A stretch of DNA of 48,268 nucleotides from Candidatus Vogelbacteria bacterium RIFOXYD1_FULL_51_18 (GCA_001823095.1 MHTL01000008.1:2221-50488), one strand, 5' to 3'; numbered from the stretch's first letter, positions 25,240-33,638 are shown. The notes: generated by a model from the sequence alone, not told the origin. Numbers and translations: made by a program.

Positions 25240-26298
25240 ATGAACGAGCGTGTGCTGTATCGCAAATACCGGCCGGCACAGTGGAGCGAGGTCCTTGGCC
25301 AGCCGCACATTGTAGCGGTGCTCAAGACGGCGGCGGAAGAGCACACCATTGCGCACGCGTACCTCTTCTCGGGCTCGCGCGGAACGGGCAAGACCTCGGT
25401 GGCGCGCATCTTTGCCGCGGCAATCGACTGCACACCCACCGACCTCTATGAGATTGATGCCGCGTCCAATCGTGGCATTGACGACGTGCGGGAGCTACGT
25501 GACGCGGTCTCCACACTCCCCTTTGAGAGCCCTTACAAGGTTTATCTTATTGATGAGGTGCACATGCTTACCAAAGAGGCCTTCAACGCGCTGCTTAAAA
25601 CGCTGGAGGAGCCGCCGTCGCATGTGATCTTCATCCTCGCGACCACAGAGCTCTCGCGCGTGCCGGAGACAATCATTTCGCGTTGTCAGAGTTTTGTATT
25701 TAAAAAGCCCTCGCGCGAAGAGCTGGTAAAGCACGTGAGTGCGATTGCAAAAAAAGAAGGTGCGGCGCTGGGGAAGGATGCCGCCGCGCTCATTGCGCTC
25801 CTTGGCGATGGTTCCTTTCGTGATGCGCTGGGAGTGTTGCAGAAGGTGATGACGGTAAGCCTGCCTAGCCGGCAGGCAGGCAAAGATAAAGAACTTTCTG
25901 CTGACGAAGTGGCGCGCGTAACCGGCGCGCCCAAGGCGGAGCTGGTGCGGCAGGCGGCTCGCGCGCTTGCAGAGGCGGATGCGGATACCGCGCTTGCGGC
26001 GGTGAGTACGGCGCTTGAGGGGAATGTGGATATGAAAGTGTTTGCGCGCCTCGTGATGCATACACTGCGCGAGACGATGCTCCTTATCTTTGCCAAGGAC
26101 CTTGCAGTACAGATTAAGGAAGGAGTTTCCAGCGACGAGTACGCATTTCTAGCGGAGCTAGGGAAGAGCAAGGGAGCTAAACGCCTTCCAGAAATCTTGC
26201 GCGAGCTCCTTGCCGCGTACCCACTCATTGATGCTTCCCCCGCCCCCGCGCTCCCCCTCGAGCTTGCGATTATCAAGCTCTCGGGGCAAGATAAGTAA
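25240..26298 (+). CDS. dnaX: DNA polymerase III subunit gamma/tau, minimal form
   Basis: 352 residues of the clamp-loader ATPase. Walker A GSRGTGKTS (45-53), DEVHM (105-109), LEEPPSHVIFILATTE and the sensor/arginine-finger IISRCQS are present. The four-cysteine zinc module that normally follows Walker A is missing: AAAIDC passes straight to TDLYEIDAASNRGID. The C-terminal tau domains are also absent. A palindrome at 25860-25880 adds SLPSRQAGK at the end of the ATPase region. The possible leaderless promoter and the upstream palindrome suggest control by the PaaX-like protein. Confidence 0.92.
   Translation: MNERVLYRKYRPAQWSEVLGQPHIVAVLKTAAEEHTIAHAYLFSGSRGTGKTSVARIFAAAIDCTPTDLYEIDAASNRGIDDVRELRDAVSTLPFESPYKVYLIDEVHMLTKEAFNALLKTLEEPPSHVIFILATTELSRVPETIISRCQSFVFKKPSREELVKHVSAIAKKEGAALGKDAAALIALLGDGSFRDALGVLQKVMTVSLPSRQAGKDKELSADEVARVTGAPKAELVRQAARALAEADADTALAAVSTALEGNVDMKVFARLVMHTLRETMLLIFAKDLAVQIKEGVSSDEYAFLAELGKSKGAKRLPEILRELLAAYPLIDASPAPALPLELAIIKLSGQDK
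25860..25880. repeat. in-frame palindromic insert in dnaX
   Basis: A 21-bp sequence, CCTGCCTAGC followed by CGGCAGGCAGG, near-identical to the infB palindrome plus one base; read as LPSRQAG. Confidence 0.75.
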
Positions 26299-26342
26299 GT
26301 TAAAGCATTTTGAGATCGCCCGGAGTGTATCCGACCTATGGC

Positions 26343-26416
26343 TGCGGGGTCGTCTAGCGGCAGGACATCAGCCTTTGGAGCTGAGTACGAAGGTTCGAAT
26401 CCTTCCCCCGCAGCCA
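26343..26416 (+). tRNA. tRNA-Gln(TTG)
   Basis: Acceptor TGCGGGG/CCCCGCA with the U1-A72 pair typical of tRNA-Gln, anticodon loop CTTTGGA (anticodon TTG), T-loop TTCGAAT, discriminator G and encoded CCA. Confidence 0.95.
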
Positions 26417-26517
26417 TGGGCCGGAGAGGCGAGCGTAATCTGCTCCGCCTGCTTGCATCAGCGGGGGAAAGGGGTAGTATGCTTGTAGAACGAACCTCGT
26501 GAATGGAGAAAGTGAAC

Positions 26518-27063
26518 ATGGAGGAAAGCAAGTTGTTGGAGCTGTTGGAAAAACATCAGGTACCGGTGCGAACGTGGGGCAAAGGCAAAGCAAGGAAGGT
26601 TGAAGAACTAATGGCGGAGCTCATGGCGGGGAGGTCAACACTTGTTAATAACGGAGTCGGACTCGTGCGCCTCGTGCGCGTTGCTGCTGTCTCGGTGTGC
26701 TACACTCTGGACGGTCCACCGCACCTGCAGCTCAAAGCAAAGAAGGCAAACCCGCAGAGTAGCAAAGAGTACCCATGGAGCATGAATGGCGTGAGCCTCT
26801 ATGAAAAGCTGTTGCGTGGCGAAGATGCCCTTGATGCCGCCATGAGAGTCTTGGGGGAATTCGGCATCTCCGGCAAACTCTCCTCTACTACTCTTGAGAC
26901 AAAGACTGTCTGGGGTCCTAAGGACTCAATCGTGTATCCTGGCCTTCAAGATCGTTTTGAGAAAGTTCCCGTAAGTATTTTCCTCCCTCGCTACTTCTAT
27001 CGCCCGAAGGGCTACAGGGCAGAGGGGAAGGGAGCTGCGCGCTTTGTCTGGGTTGAAAACTAA
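26518..27063 (+). CDS. hypothetical protein, possibly Nudix-like
   Basis: 181 residues from ATG 26518, chosen because GGAG lies 9 nt upstream; an in-frame ATG at 26503 would add five residues. The region VSLYEKLLRGEDALDAAMRV followed by LGEFGISG recalls a Nudix box (GX5EX7REUXEEXGU), but the second Glu pair is incomplete, so hydrolase activity is doubtful. The N-terminal half (WGKGKARKVEELMAELMAG) resembles leaders of predicted Nudix-fold proteins I have seen in CPR genomes. It has its own terminator and lies between tRNA-Gln and purB. Confidence 0.6.
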   Translation: MEESKLLELLEKHQVPVRTWGKGKARKVEELMAELMAGRSTLVNNGVGLVRLVRVAAVSVCYTLDGPPHLQLKAKKANPQSSKEYPWSMNGVSLYEKLLRGEDALDAAMRVLGEFGISGKLSSTTLETKTVWGPKDSIVYPGLQDRFEKVPVSIFLPRYFYRPKGYRAEGKGAARFVWVEN

Positions 27064-27076
27064 ACCCCTGCGGTTT

Positions 27077-27105
27077 GCCAGTTGTCCGTCAACAACTGGC
27101 TTTTT
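27077..27105 (+). terminator. terminator of the 26518-27063 gene
   Basis: GCCAGTTGT pairs with ACAACTGGC and is followed by five T. Confidence 0.85.
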
Positions 27106-27166
27106 GCTTTTCCGCCCCTCCTTGTGTAAGATGCGCCCGGATGCTACTTGAAAGGAGGCATACAGA

Positions 27167-28612
27167 ATGCCCAACGATGCTCTTCCGGGGAATCCTCGCT
27201 ACCAACCGTCCTCACTCAAGCCGATTTTTGGCTACGACAATCTCTATGTGCCTGTAGGTGAAGTTGAAATTGCGACTCTCCAAACACTGGCGGAAATCGG
27301 CCTCATTCCCGAAGCGGACGTGGCGTATCTCACTGATAAGGTGATTAAGCAAGTTCTCTCTATTACTACCACGGAGGTGGATGAAGTTGAGCGTGCGGTA
27401 ACTCATCACGACATCCGCGCATGGGTGCATTGTGCGCAGAAGCATCTCGGCTCGCTTGGCCGCTGGGTGCATATACCGCTCACGAGCTACGACGCACTGG
27501 ATACCGCGCGGAGCTTGCAGTTTGCCCGCGCGCACCAACAGGCGCTCAAACCCCTAGTCGAACACCTCATCCGTATTCTCTGTGAGAAAGTGCGCGCCTT
27601 TGCAGACCTGCGGCAGATCGGGCGCACGCACGGCCAGCATGCACTCCCCATCACCGTAGGCTTTTGGCTCGCGACCATCCTCAACCGCGTGCTCTACAAC
27701 ATAGGGCAGATGGATTACTTCGCGCGCGGCTTGGTGGGGAAGGTCTCTGGCGCCGTCGGCGCGCATAATGCACAGATCGGCCTCGGCATTGCCGCACATT
27801 GCGGGAACACGAGCTTTGAAGAGCGCGTGCTCCATAAACTCGGCCTCAACCTCGCACCCATCAGCACGCAAATTCTCCCGCCGGAGCCGCTCGCGTACTA
27901 CCTCTACTCGGCCTGCATGCTCTCTGCTGTGCTTGCGCAGTTTGGACGCGACTGCCGCCACCTGATGCGCAGTGAAATTGGCGAAATTTGCGAGCCTTTT
28001 GAAGCAGGACAGGTGGGCTCCTCAACCATGGCGCACAAGCGCAATCCCATCAACTTTGAAAATCTTGAAGGGATGTGGGAGCGCAACATTGGTGAGTTTG
28101 TTAAGGTACTCCTTACGATGATCAGCGAGCACCAGCGCGACCTTACAAGCAGTCCAGTAGCGCGGGACTTCCCCATCATCATCGTCAACCTCGTCCAGCA
28201 GTTGGAAACGCTCCTGCGCACCAAGCGCGATAAGGACGGGAAGCCGGTAGAGGGGAGCGAATTCCTGCGGCGGATTACGGTGAATGAAAGGGCCCTTAAG
28301 CGCAACATGGACATGAACGCGGGCGTCATCCTTGCAGAACCTCTCTACCTTGCGCTCCAGATCTTTGGCGGTTACGACGATGCGCACACACTCATCAATG
28401 AGCGCGTAATGCCAATCGCGCAAAGCTATGGCGACCTGCTTTCAGCAGTTGCATGTATTGCAGGGAGGGATCCAGAGGTAAAAGCGGCGCTCAAAAAAAT
28501 CCCGTCAGATATCATGGACATCCTGTATCATCCACATGAGTATGTGGGTGATGCGCCACAAAAGGCGCTCGCTATTGCCGACGAGGGGATGAAGTACCTC
28601 CTTGCGGAGTAA
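27167..28612 (+). CDS. purB: adenylosuccinate lyase
   Basis: A 481-residue fumarase-superfamily enzyme that makes AMP from adenylosuccinate and acts once more in de novo purine synthesis. Signature GSSTMAHKRNPINFE is intact, with QIGRTHGQHALPITVGFWLA carrying the catalytic His region and LTSYDALDTARSLQ near the N-terminus. A strong Shine-Dalgarno (AAAGGAGG) and a leader of about 28 nt mark the start, unlike the leaderless neighbours. No other purine gene is in the window; in a reduced genome it may serve IMP-to-AMP conversion only. Confidence 0.93.
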   Translation: MPNDALPGNPRYQPSSLKPIFGYDNLYVPVGEVEIATLQTLAEIGLIPEADVAYLTDKVIKQVLSITTTEVDEVERAVTHHDIRAWVHCAQKHLGSLGRWVHIPLTSYDALDTARSLQFARAHQQALKPLVEHLIRILCEKVRAFADLRQIGRTHGQHALPITVGFWLATILNRVLYNIGQMDYFARGLVGKVSGAVGAHNAQIGLGIAAHCGNTSFEERVLHKLGLNLAPISTQILPPEPLAYYLYSACMLSAVLAQFGRDCRHLMRSEIGEICEPFEAGQVGSSTMAHKRNPINFENLEGMWERNIGEFVKVLLTMISEHQRDLTSSPVARDFPIIIVNLVQQLETLLRTKRDKDGKPVEGSEFLRRITVNERALKRNMDMNAGVILAEPLYLALQIFGGYDDAHTLINERVMPIAQSYGDLLSAVACIAGRDPEVKAALKKIPSDIMDILYHPHEYVGDAPQKALAIADEGMKYLLAE

Positions 28613-28637
28613 TCTGTATTCACGTTCCTTCATAAAG

Positions 28638-28665
28638 TCCCGACACCGAAAGTCGGGGTTTTTTT
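28638..28665 (+). terminator. terminator of purB
   Basis: CCCGAC pairs with GTCGGG around ACCGAAA, followed by seven T. Confidence 0.85.
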
Positions 28666-28680
28666 CTTTACTTGCGTTAA

Positions 28681-29061
28681 TTACCAAGAACCTTGCGACT
28701 GTTCGGTTGATTGTGGCGTCAGCGCTACCGAGAGAAGGGCTGTGGCGATGGCAATGTCTCGCGCCATAATCGGTCCCCAGGAGAGGAGGGTAATGGTATG
28801 AATGAGATTTACCAAGAGGAGCGCTGCAACAATGCGCGTGCCAATGCCGGCAAAGAGAAGGAGGCCAAAGATGAGCTCAAATGCCCCATGCGCCTGCACC
28901 AAACTTTCCGGTGCCGCAATTGCCGCAGTCCATGCGGGCACAAGCCCCGTCCATATTGTTGGGTTGGATACGCCGCTCCAGCCAAACCACATAAACACAA
29001 ACGCAAGCCCCACACGCAAGACAAGCGGCGCGTAGGGTTCGAGGTGCGAGACGATGTTCAT
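28681..29061 (-). CDS. DoxX-like membrane protein
   Basis: 126 residues with four predicted membrane helices. The first carries PLVLRVGLAFVFMWFGWSGV, the usual DoxX opening, followed by AHGAFELIFGLLLFAGIGTRIVAALLL. DoxX proteins are small quinone- or thiol-linked redox membrane proteins, but the exact role is not known. It starts 2 nt after the cytochrome b5-like gene ends, so the pair is probably co-transcribed and may pass electrons between each other (inference). Confidence 0.75.
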   Translation of the reverse strand: MNIVSHLEPYAPLVLRVGLAFVFMWFGWSGVSNPTIWTGLVPAWTAAIAAPESLVQAHGAFELIFGLLLFAGIGTRIVAALLLVNLIHTITLLSWGPIMARDIAIATALLSVALTPQSTEQSQGSW

Positions 29062-29062
29062 A

Positions 29063-29455
29063 TCATTGCGAGAGCGACCCTATCAACAATGATGCGAGCG
29101 TGGTGGTTGCTTTTGTCGACGAGCCGTGCTGTTTGCTAAAGGCGGCAGTCGCATCGGTGCCGCACAACGGGATGATTTTTTCCGGCCCGCCCGGGTGCTT
29201 CCCGATCCAGGAAGTCAGGTCGTAGACAGTGCCGCTGACAATCGCGTAGCAGCTCGTTGCGCTGTTATGCGTTGCCACATCAGAGCGGGTGAAGAGGACG
29301 CCGATGTTTTCTTCAGACGCGGGGCTTGTACGTATCACTTGTCCGTCAGCTGGCGGATTGTTCCTTTGCGCTTCACGTGTCGTCCACCGCGACACAAGCA
29401 CGATACCGATGATGACAATAATCCCGCCAATGAGCCAGTATACTTTGTTATTCAT
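29063..29455 (-). CDS. membrane-anchored cytochrome b5-like protein
   Basis: 130 residues: an N-terminal membrane anchor (about 5-22), a linker, and a cytochrome b5 heme/steroid-binding domain with FTRSDVATHN, YAIVSGTVYDLTSWIGKHPGG (first heme His in HPGG) and FSKQHGSS (second His). The linker contains NPPADGQ encoded by a palindrome at 29342-29357, another in-frame insert. It faces outside and lies directly before the DoxX-like gene. Confidence 0.85.
   Translation of the reverse strand: MNNKVYWLIGGIIVIIGIVLVSRWTTREAQRNNPPADGQVIRTSPASEENIGVLFTRSDVATHNSATSCYAIVSGTVYDLTSWIGKHPGGPEKIIPLCGTDATAAFSKQHGSSTKATTTLASLLIGSLSQ
29342..29357. repeat. in-frame palindromic insert in the cytochrome b5-like gene
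   Basis: TCCGTCAGCTGGCGGA, one mismatch from a perfect palindrome and from the copy inside repeat A (855-870). Read on the minus strand as PPADG. Confidence 0.65.
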
Positions 29456-29550
29456 AGCGCAGTGTGCCTAACAGTATACCAATGGCGCATTATTTGTGTC
29501 CACAGCACTATCCTATACCGCTCGGGCGGCAGATGCTAGAATAGTATCCT

Positions 29551-29943
29551 ATGGAAACACCGCGCTTTGAGGAGATCGACTTCTCTCCCCGCAAGGAAAA
29601 GCGCGAGGAGGCGGATACAAAGCTCGCAGGCGAGGTGCAGGCACTGCGTGGAGAGGTGAAGCGAGAAGCGGCGTCCCGCACCAGTTTTGAACTCAAAGGG
29701 CGCAGAGTGGAAATTGCAAGCGAGCGCGACTGCATTGTTGCGGAGGGGCTTGCGATTGTGGAAAAACTCTCCGCACTGACAAAAAAGAAAGCCGCCGAGG
29801 GTAGCTATTTTGAAGAGCAAATTGCCGCTAAACTATTGGAGCGGGAGCGAACGGCTTTGGACCTTGCCATTCGCGACGGAGAGCTGGAGCAGGAATTTCC
29901 CAACACCGCAGGGCACATCATGCATGCTGATAAGGCGCCATGA
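29551..29943 (+). CDS. hypothetical charged protein paired with GH15
   Basis: 130 residues, not recognised. It is rich in Glu, Lys and Arg and probably mostly helical, with no signal peptide or membrane segment. An extended -10 (TGCTAGAAT, ending 29542) lies 8 nt before the ATG. Its stop overlaps the start of the glycoside hydrolase gene by 4 nt, so the two are translated together and may act together. Confidence 0.7.
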   Translation: METPRFEEIDFSPRKEKREEADTKLAGEVQALRGEVKREAASRTSFELKGRRVEIASERDCIVAEGLAIVEKLSALTKKKAAEGSYFEEQIAAKLLERERTALDLAIRDGELEQEFPNTAGHIMHADKAP

Positions 29944-30974
29944 ACGAGCTCATAGACAAGCATCTAAACGTAATCCGGCGGCTACAAGCGCCGTCGGGTC
30001 TCTTTTTGGCGTCGGCGCAGGAAGTTTCTACCGGCTACAACAAAGCGTGGCTGCGCGACAACTTTTATACTGCGCTCGCCTTTGAGTCGGTGGGGGACTG
30101 GGAGACGGTGCGGCGCTGTTACCGCGCACTCTTGGACCTCTTAAAAAAGCATGAGGAAAAAATCTCGTGGGCCACAGAACACAAGCCCTACCATACCTGG
30201 CAGTACATCCACGCGCGCTACAACCCCGAGACCTTTGAGGAGTTCTGGGAGGAGTGGGGGAACAAACAGCACGATGCGGTCGGTGCGCTCCTGTTTAAGT
30301 TTGGACGGCTGGAACAATCTGGGCACGGTGTGATTGAATCTGAAGACGATAAACGCATGGTGCAGAGACTCGTTGACTATATGGGGAACATTGAGTACTG
30401 GCAGAATCCGGACTCCGGCATGTGGGAGGAGTGGGAGGAGGTGCACGCCTCCTCGGTGGGCGCTGTGCTCGCGGGGTTGGAATCGGTGGCCCAGCTCCCC
30501 TATCTCACTGTGCCGAGCGATTACATTGAGAAGGGCGGCGCGGCCTTGGAGCGGATCCTGCCCCGCGAGAGCGCGGATAAGTTCTGCGACCTCTCGCTCC
30601 TCTCTCTCATCTGGCCTTACCGCATTGTGAGTCCCGAGAACATCGCCTTAATTCTCAAAAATGCGGAGTATCATTTGGAGAAACGCCGCGGCCTCATCCG
30701 CTACAAGACCGACCGCTACTACAACGCCAATGCAGACGGTTGGAGCGAGGAGGCAGAGTGGACATTCGGCTTCCCCTGGCTTGCCATCATCTACGCTGAC
30801 CGTGGTAACAAAGAAAAGGCGCGGGAGTATATGCAAAAAGCGGAAAGCGTCATAACCCGCGAGGGCCTCCTGCCCGAGCTCTACTTCAGCAATAATGAGC
30901 GTTGCAACGAGAATGTGCCACTCGCCTGGAGCGAGAGTCTCTATGTGGTGGCCCGCTCCCTTGTGGGCTCCTAG
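29940..30974 (+). CDS. glycoside hydrolase family 15-like (glucoamylase-type) protein
   Basis: 344 residues with the all-helical (alpha/alpha)6 pattern. Family features are TGYNKAWLRDNFYTALAF near the N-terminus, WEEWEEVHASSVGAV (likely general-acid Glu, about 162-176) and NENVPLAWSESLYVVARS near the end (likely base Glu). There is no signal peptide, so it acts inside the cell, probably on an alpha-glucan or disaccharide; the substrate is not visible in the sequence. It shares a start/stop overlap with the gene upstream. Confidence 0.85.
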   Translation: MNELIDKHLNVIRRLQAPSGLFLASAQEVSTGYNKAWLRDNFYTALAFESVGDWETVRRCYRALLDLLKKHEEKISWATEHKPYHTWQYIHARYNPETFEEFWEEWGNKQHDAVGALLFKFGRLEQSGHGVIESEDDKRMVQRLVDYMGNIEYWQNPDSGMWEEWEEVHASSVGAVLAGLESVAQLPYLTVPSDYIEKGGAALERILPRESADKFCDLSLLSLIWPYRIVSPENIALILKNAEYHLEKRRGLIRYKTDRYYNANADGWSEEAEWTFGFPWLAIIYADRGNKEKAREYMQKAESVITREGLLPELYFSNNERCNENVPLAWSESLYVVARSLVGS

Positions 30975-30989
30975 CGCGCGTGCTATAGT
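30961..30989 (+). promoter_or_regulatory. promoter of the 31024 gene
   Basis: TTGTGG (30961-30966), 17-nt spacer and extended -10 TGCTATAGT (ending 30989). The leader is about 27 nt and contains AAAGGAGG. Confidence 0.6.
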
Positions 30990-31023
30990 CTTTTCGGATT
31001 TGATTTTTTGAAAGGAGGAGTCA

Positions 31024-31503
31024 ATGGAGGATTTAGAGCGTGCTGGATTGGCGAGCGATTCTTGGTATGGTGCGGTAAGACCGGAGGATGAAGACGTTGA
31101 TATTGTCTTGGAAGCGGCGGAGAGTTTTGATATCTCCCATAAGAGTCTGGAGTCCTTGGAACATCTTGCCGTCAATAGCAGTGCCGGTAGCCTGTTTGTC
31201 ATCCTCTGCTGTATAGTTGCAAAAGATGGCGAGGCAGAAGACATGCCGCGTGAATTAGGTGAATGGTTTGCTCGGAGTGGGTCAATTCCTGTAAAAACAC
31301 TCCCACTGCGGATCTCGGGTTTCAAGCTGCCGGTGTTTTATTTTGAGCTGTTACGGAATGATGTAAATCCTATTGTGCGCAGTTTGCTTGCAGAACACCC
31401 CTGCATCCCTGCAGGTATCTTGCGCGCTCTGCGCGCTGACTTGGACCCATCGGTACGCGCTGCTGCTTTGCGCAATTCCTGCCAGCCCATAGCTCGCCAA
31501 TAA
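31024..31503 (+). CDS. hypothetical protein with HEAT-like C-terminal repeats
   Basis: 159 residues, soluble. The C-terminal third (PIVRSLLAEHPCIPAGIL, then LRADLDPSVRAAALRN) reads as two short helical repeats of the HEAT/leucine-rich-variant type, often protein-binding. The first half is acidic with no known motif. It has its own promoter, strong Shine-Dalgarno and strong terminator, so it is a single-gene unit. Function unknown. Confidence 0.65.
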   Translation: MEDLERAGLASDSWYGAVRPEDEDVDIVLEAAESFDISHKSLESLEHLAVNSSAGSLFVILCCIVAKDGEAEDMPRELGEWFARSGSIPVKTLPLRISGFKLPVFYFELLRNDVNPIVRSLLAEHPCIPAGILRALRADLDPSVRAAALRNSCQPIARQ

Positions 31504-31511
31504 AAGCCTCC

Positions 31512-31562
31512 TCCCCTGTCTCGTACTGATACCAGAATCAGTACGGGGCAGGGGGTTTTTTT
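31512..31562 (+). terminator. terminator of the 31024 gene
   Basis: A long stem with GTACTGAT/ATCAGTAC and an outer CCCCTG/CAGGGG part, followed by seven T. Confidence 0.88.
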
Positions 31563-31578
31563 ATGCTACAATCCACAA

Positions 31579-32169
31579 ATGTTTGAGCTGTTTGACGTGG
31601 TGGCGCTAGTGCAGTGGGGCGGATACCTGGGAGTTGCCGCGATTATCTTTGCCGAGAGTGGCTTGTTTTTTGGCTTCTTCCTTCCCGGCGACAGTCTCCT
31701 TTTTACTGCCGGATTCCTCGCCTCGCAGGGCTACCTCAACTTTTGGCTCCTTGCCCCGCTCCTCTTTATTGCCGCCGCCGCGGGCGACTCGGTCGGCTAC
31801 GCCTTTGGCTACCGTGTGGGACCGGCGCTCTTTTCGCGGCCGGATTCGCGCTTTTTTCGCCACGAACATCTCATCCGCACGCAGAAATTTTTTGAGAAGT
31901 ATGGCGCCCGGGCAGTGGTGCTCGCGCGCTTCATGCCCATCGTGCGCACTTTTACGCCCATCCTCGCGGGGGTGGGGAAGATGCGCTACGCTAGCTTCCT
32001 CACCTACAATCTCGCGGGCGCCGGGCTCTGGGCCGTTGGCGTTACCGGCGTCGGATACTTTTTAGGCTCTGCCGTGCCGGGCATAGACCGTTACCTCTTC
32101 CCTATTATCATTACTATCATTATCATCTCTATCCTCCCGTCTTGTTATGAGTATTTGAAGAGGAAATGA
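31579..32169 (+). CDS. DedA-family membrane protein
   Basis: 196 residues with about five membrane segments. The family core is clear: FAESGLFFGFFLPGDSLLF, then FEKYGARAVVLARFMPIVRT and FTPILAGVGKMRY. DedA proteins move phospholipid carriers such as undecaprenyl phosphate across the membrane. An extended -10 (TGCTACAAT, ending 31572) lies 6 nt before the ATG. It overlaps the next gene by 4 nt. Confidence 0.9.
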   Translation: MFELFDVVALVQWGGYLGVAAIIFAESGLFFGFFLPGDSLLFTAGFLASQGYLNFWLLAPLLFIAAAAGDSVGYAFGYRVGPALFSRPDSRFFRHEHLIRTQKFFEKYGARAVVLARFMPIVRTFTPILAGVGKMRYASFLTYNLAGAGLWAVGVTGVGYFLGSAVPGIDRYLFPIIITIIIISILPSCYEYLKRK

Positions 32170-33104
32170 CATTCTCTCTCCTTATTACAGAAACAGTGCG
32201 GATATTCAGAGAGCGATGGGCTCCACTCCTTTCTCTCTCGCTTGGCCTCATGTTCTTTTCCGCGCTCATGCGCGGCATCTTTTTTGGCGAAGGATTCTTT
32301 CATTCGCTTGCGCTCCCGGGAGAGAATACCGCGCTTCTTGTGGCGAGCGTGCTTTTGATGCTTGCAGTGCACATTCTCACTGCCGGAGCGGTGCTCCGCG
32401 TTATTACCGAGGGCGATTCTGCCGCAAGTCCTCGTAATGCGCTCGCCTACGCGTGGGGGAGGAGAGGCGACCTGTTTTCCCTCTTTTTCCTCAACTTTCT
32501 CTTAGGCGGCGCATACGCGCTCTTCATCATCCCCGGCATTATCTTTCAGGTGTGGTTCAGTTTAAGCGTCATCGTGCTCATTGCCGAAGGGCGCTCGGGC
32601 ACGGAGGCGCTCCTTGCAAGCCGCGAGTATGTCCGCGGCCATGACTGGGCGGTCTTCTCGCGTATCGGTTTCCTCGTTTTCTTTGCACTCCTCATCTCTT
32701 CAGCGGCGGATCTACTGCCCCTGCCGAGCCCTGTGCGGCAGGGGCTCACCTTTGTTCTCTCGGCGCTCGCCGGGCCTTTCATCGCCATCTACCTCTATCG
32801 TATCTACCACTCTCTCAAGCATCATGGAAAAGGGGTCAACAAATATCCCGCACACAGGCGCATTGCCCCGTACCTCGCGCTCGGCATGCTCGGATGGGCC
32901 TTCATCCTTATTTTTGGTTCTTTCTTCATCTTGTCGCTCAAGAGCTACAGAGAAGGAGGCGGCATGCTTGACCGCTTGTTAGGAGACACTCCTCCTGCCT
33001 TTGAGGAGCTCAAAGAGCTTAAAGGAGATGAGCTTCCGCCCGAGGCGGCAGAAGTGCTCCACAATCTTGCCGCGCCCGTACATGTCTACGAGATTGCCCG
33101 GTAG
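32166..33104 (+). CDS. multi-pass membrane protein (GPDPase-membrane-domain/YciC-like)
   Basis: 312 residues with about six membrane segments. The stretch IPGIIFQVWFSLSVIVLIAE followed by GRSGTEALLASREYVRGHDW is the typical motif of a broad group of poorly understood membrane proteins (GPDPase_memb, DUF975, YciC). The C-terminal tail is soluble and Glu-rich. Its start overlaps the dedA stop, implying coupled expression. The function is unknown; a role in envelope homeostasis is only inferred from the neighbour. Confidence 0.7.
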   Translation: MTFSLLITETVRIFRERWAPLLSLSLGLMFFSALMRGIFFGEGFFHSLALPGENTALLVASVLLMLAVHILTAGAVLRVITEGDSAASPRNALAYAWGRRGDLFSLFFLNFLLGGAYALFIIPGIIFQVWFSLSVIVLIAEGRSGTEALLASREYVRGHDWAVFSRIGFLVFFALLISSAADLLPLPSPVRQGLTFVLSALAGPFIAIYLYRIYHSLKHHGKGVNKYPAHRRIAPYLALGMLGWAFILIFGSFFILSLKSYREGGGMLDRLLGDTPPAFEELKELKGDELPPEAAEVLHNLAAPVHVYEIAR

Positions 33105-33122
33105 TATGATATGTGGTACAAT
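33094..33122 (+). promoter_or_regulatory. promoter of the 33156 gene
   Basis: TTGCCC (33094-33099), 17-nt spacer, extended -10 TGGTACAAT (ending 33122), then a leader of about 27 nt with AAAGGAG. Confidence 0.6.
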
Positions 33123-33155
33123 CCACTGCAGAGTTTTTGAAAGGAGAAAACAATC

Positions 33156-33365
33156 ATGGCAATTCACTATGCTGATGAGAAGCAGGGAGAATTAAAGCCC
33201 GAGAGGAAGCTTACATCCTCGAAATGGAACCACTCCCGCTACTGCACCGAATGCGGCGACATACAGCTTTCCGTTAGCAAAGAAGGAGTTATAGAAATCT
33301 CCGGAGGAGTCAGACTCATCTGGGATGGGTCGCTGGTTATGAAAATCCCTGTGAGCGAAAGCTGA
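33156..33365 (+). CDS. small hypothetical protein with CxxC
   Basis: 69 residues, soluble, with one CTECGD pair that could form half a zinc site or a redox pair. The stop codon lies within its terminator hairpin. A clear promoter and Shine-Dalgarno support it as a real single-gene unit. Not recognised. Confidence 0.65.
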   Translation: MAIHYADEKQGELKPERKLTSSKWNHSRYCTECGDIQLSVSKEGVIEISGGVRLIWDGSLVMKIPVSES

Positions 33366-33379
33366 CAGGGATATTTTTA
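33345..33379 (+). terminator. terminator overlapping the end of the 33156 gene
   Basis: ATCCCTGT (33345-33352) pairs with ACAGGGAT (33365-33372), followed by ATTTTTAT. The hairpin includes the last codons and the stop. Confidence 0.75.
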
Positions 33380-33454
33380 TTGCGAAGAGTTATCAACAGT
33401 TTTATACTTCAACAACTCATTTTACATTGCGCGCGCGCGGTAATACTTTACAAT
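33380..33454 (+). promoter_or_regulatory. tandem promoters before the lysine-rich micro-ORF
   Basis: P1: TTGCGA (33380-33385), 17 nt, TATACT (33403-33408). P2: TTGCGC (33427-33432), 16 nt, TACAAT (33449-33454). Together with the downstream terminator they define a transcript of roughly 130-175 nt. Confidence 0.5.
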
Positions 33455-33505
33455 GAAAGATAAGAGTAGGTCGAGCATTACCCACAGTTGGTAATCATAC
33501 GAATC

Positions 33506-33544
33506 ATGGCAAAGAAAAAGAAGGCAAAGAAGGGCAAGAAATAG
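33506..33544 (+). CDS. lysine-rich micro-ORF (12 residues)
   Basis: ATG at 33506 encodes MAKKKKAKKGKK and then stops. It is bounded by two promoter-like sequences upstream and an intrinsic terminator downstream, so this is a compact transcription unit rather than random sequence. It could be a tiny nucleic-acid-binding peptide, or the transcript may be a small RNA with an incidental ORF. No clear Shine-Dalgarno is seen. Apart from this, 33366-33638 holds no gene. Confidence 0.4.
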   Translation: MAKKKKAKKGKK

Positions 33545-33561
33545 TTTTTGTCGCCACCCCG

Positions 33562-33592
33562 TCCCGTCCTCTCTCAAGAGAGGGCGGGATTT
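33562..33592 (+). terminator. terminator after the micro-ORF
   Basis: TCCCGTCCTCTCT pairs with AGAGAGGGCGGGA, followed by a short T-rich stretch. Confidence 0.7.
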
Positions 33593-33638
33593 CTTGTTGC
33601 TTGCAAGAGTCAAGGAGTAGTTGTAAAGTAAACAGACT

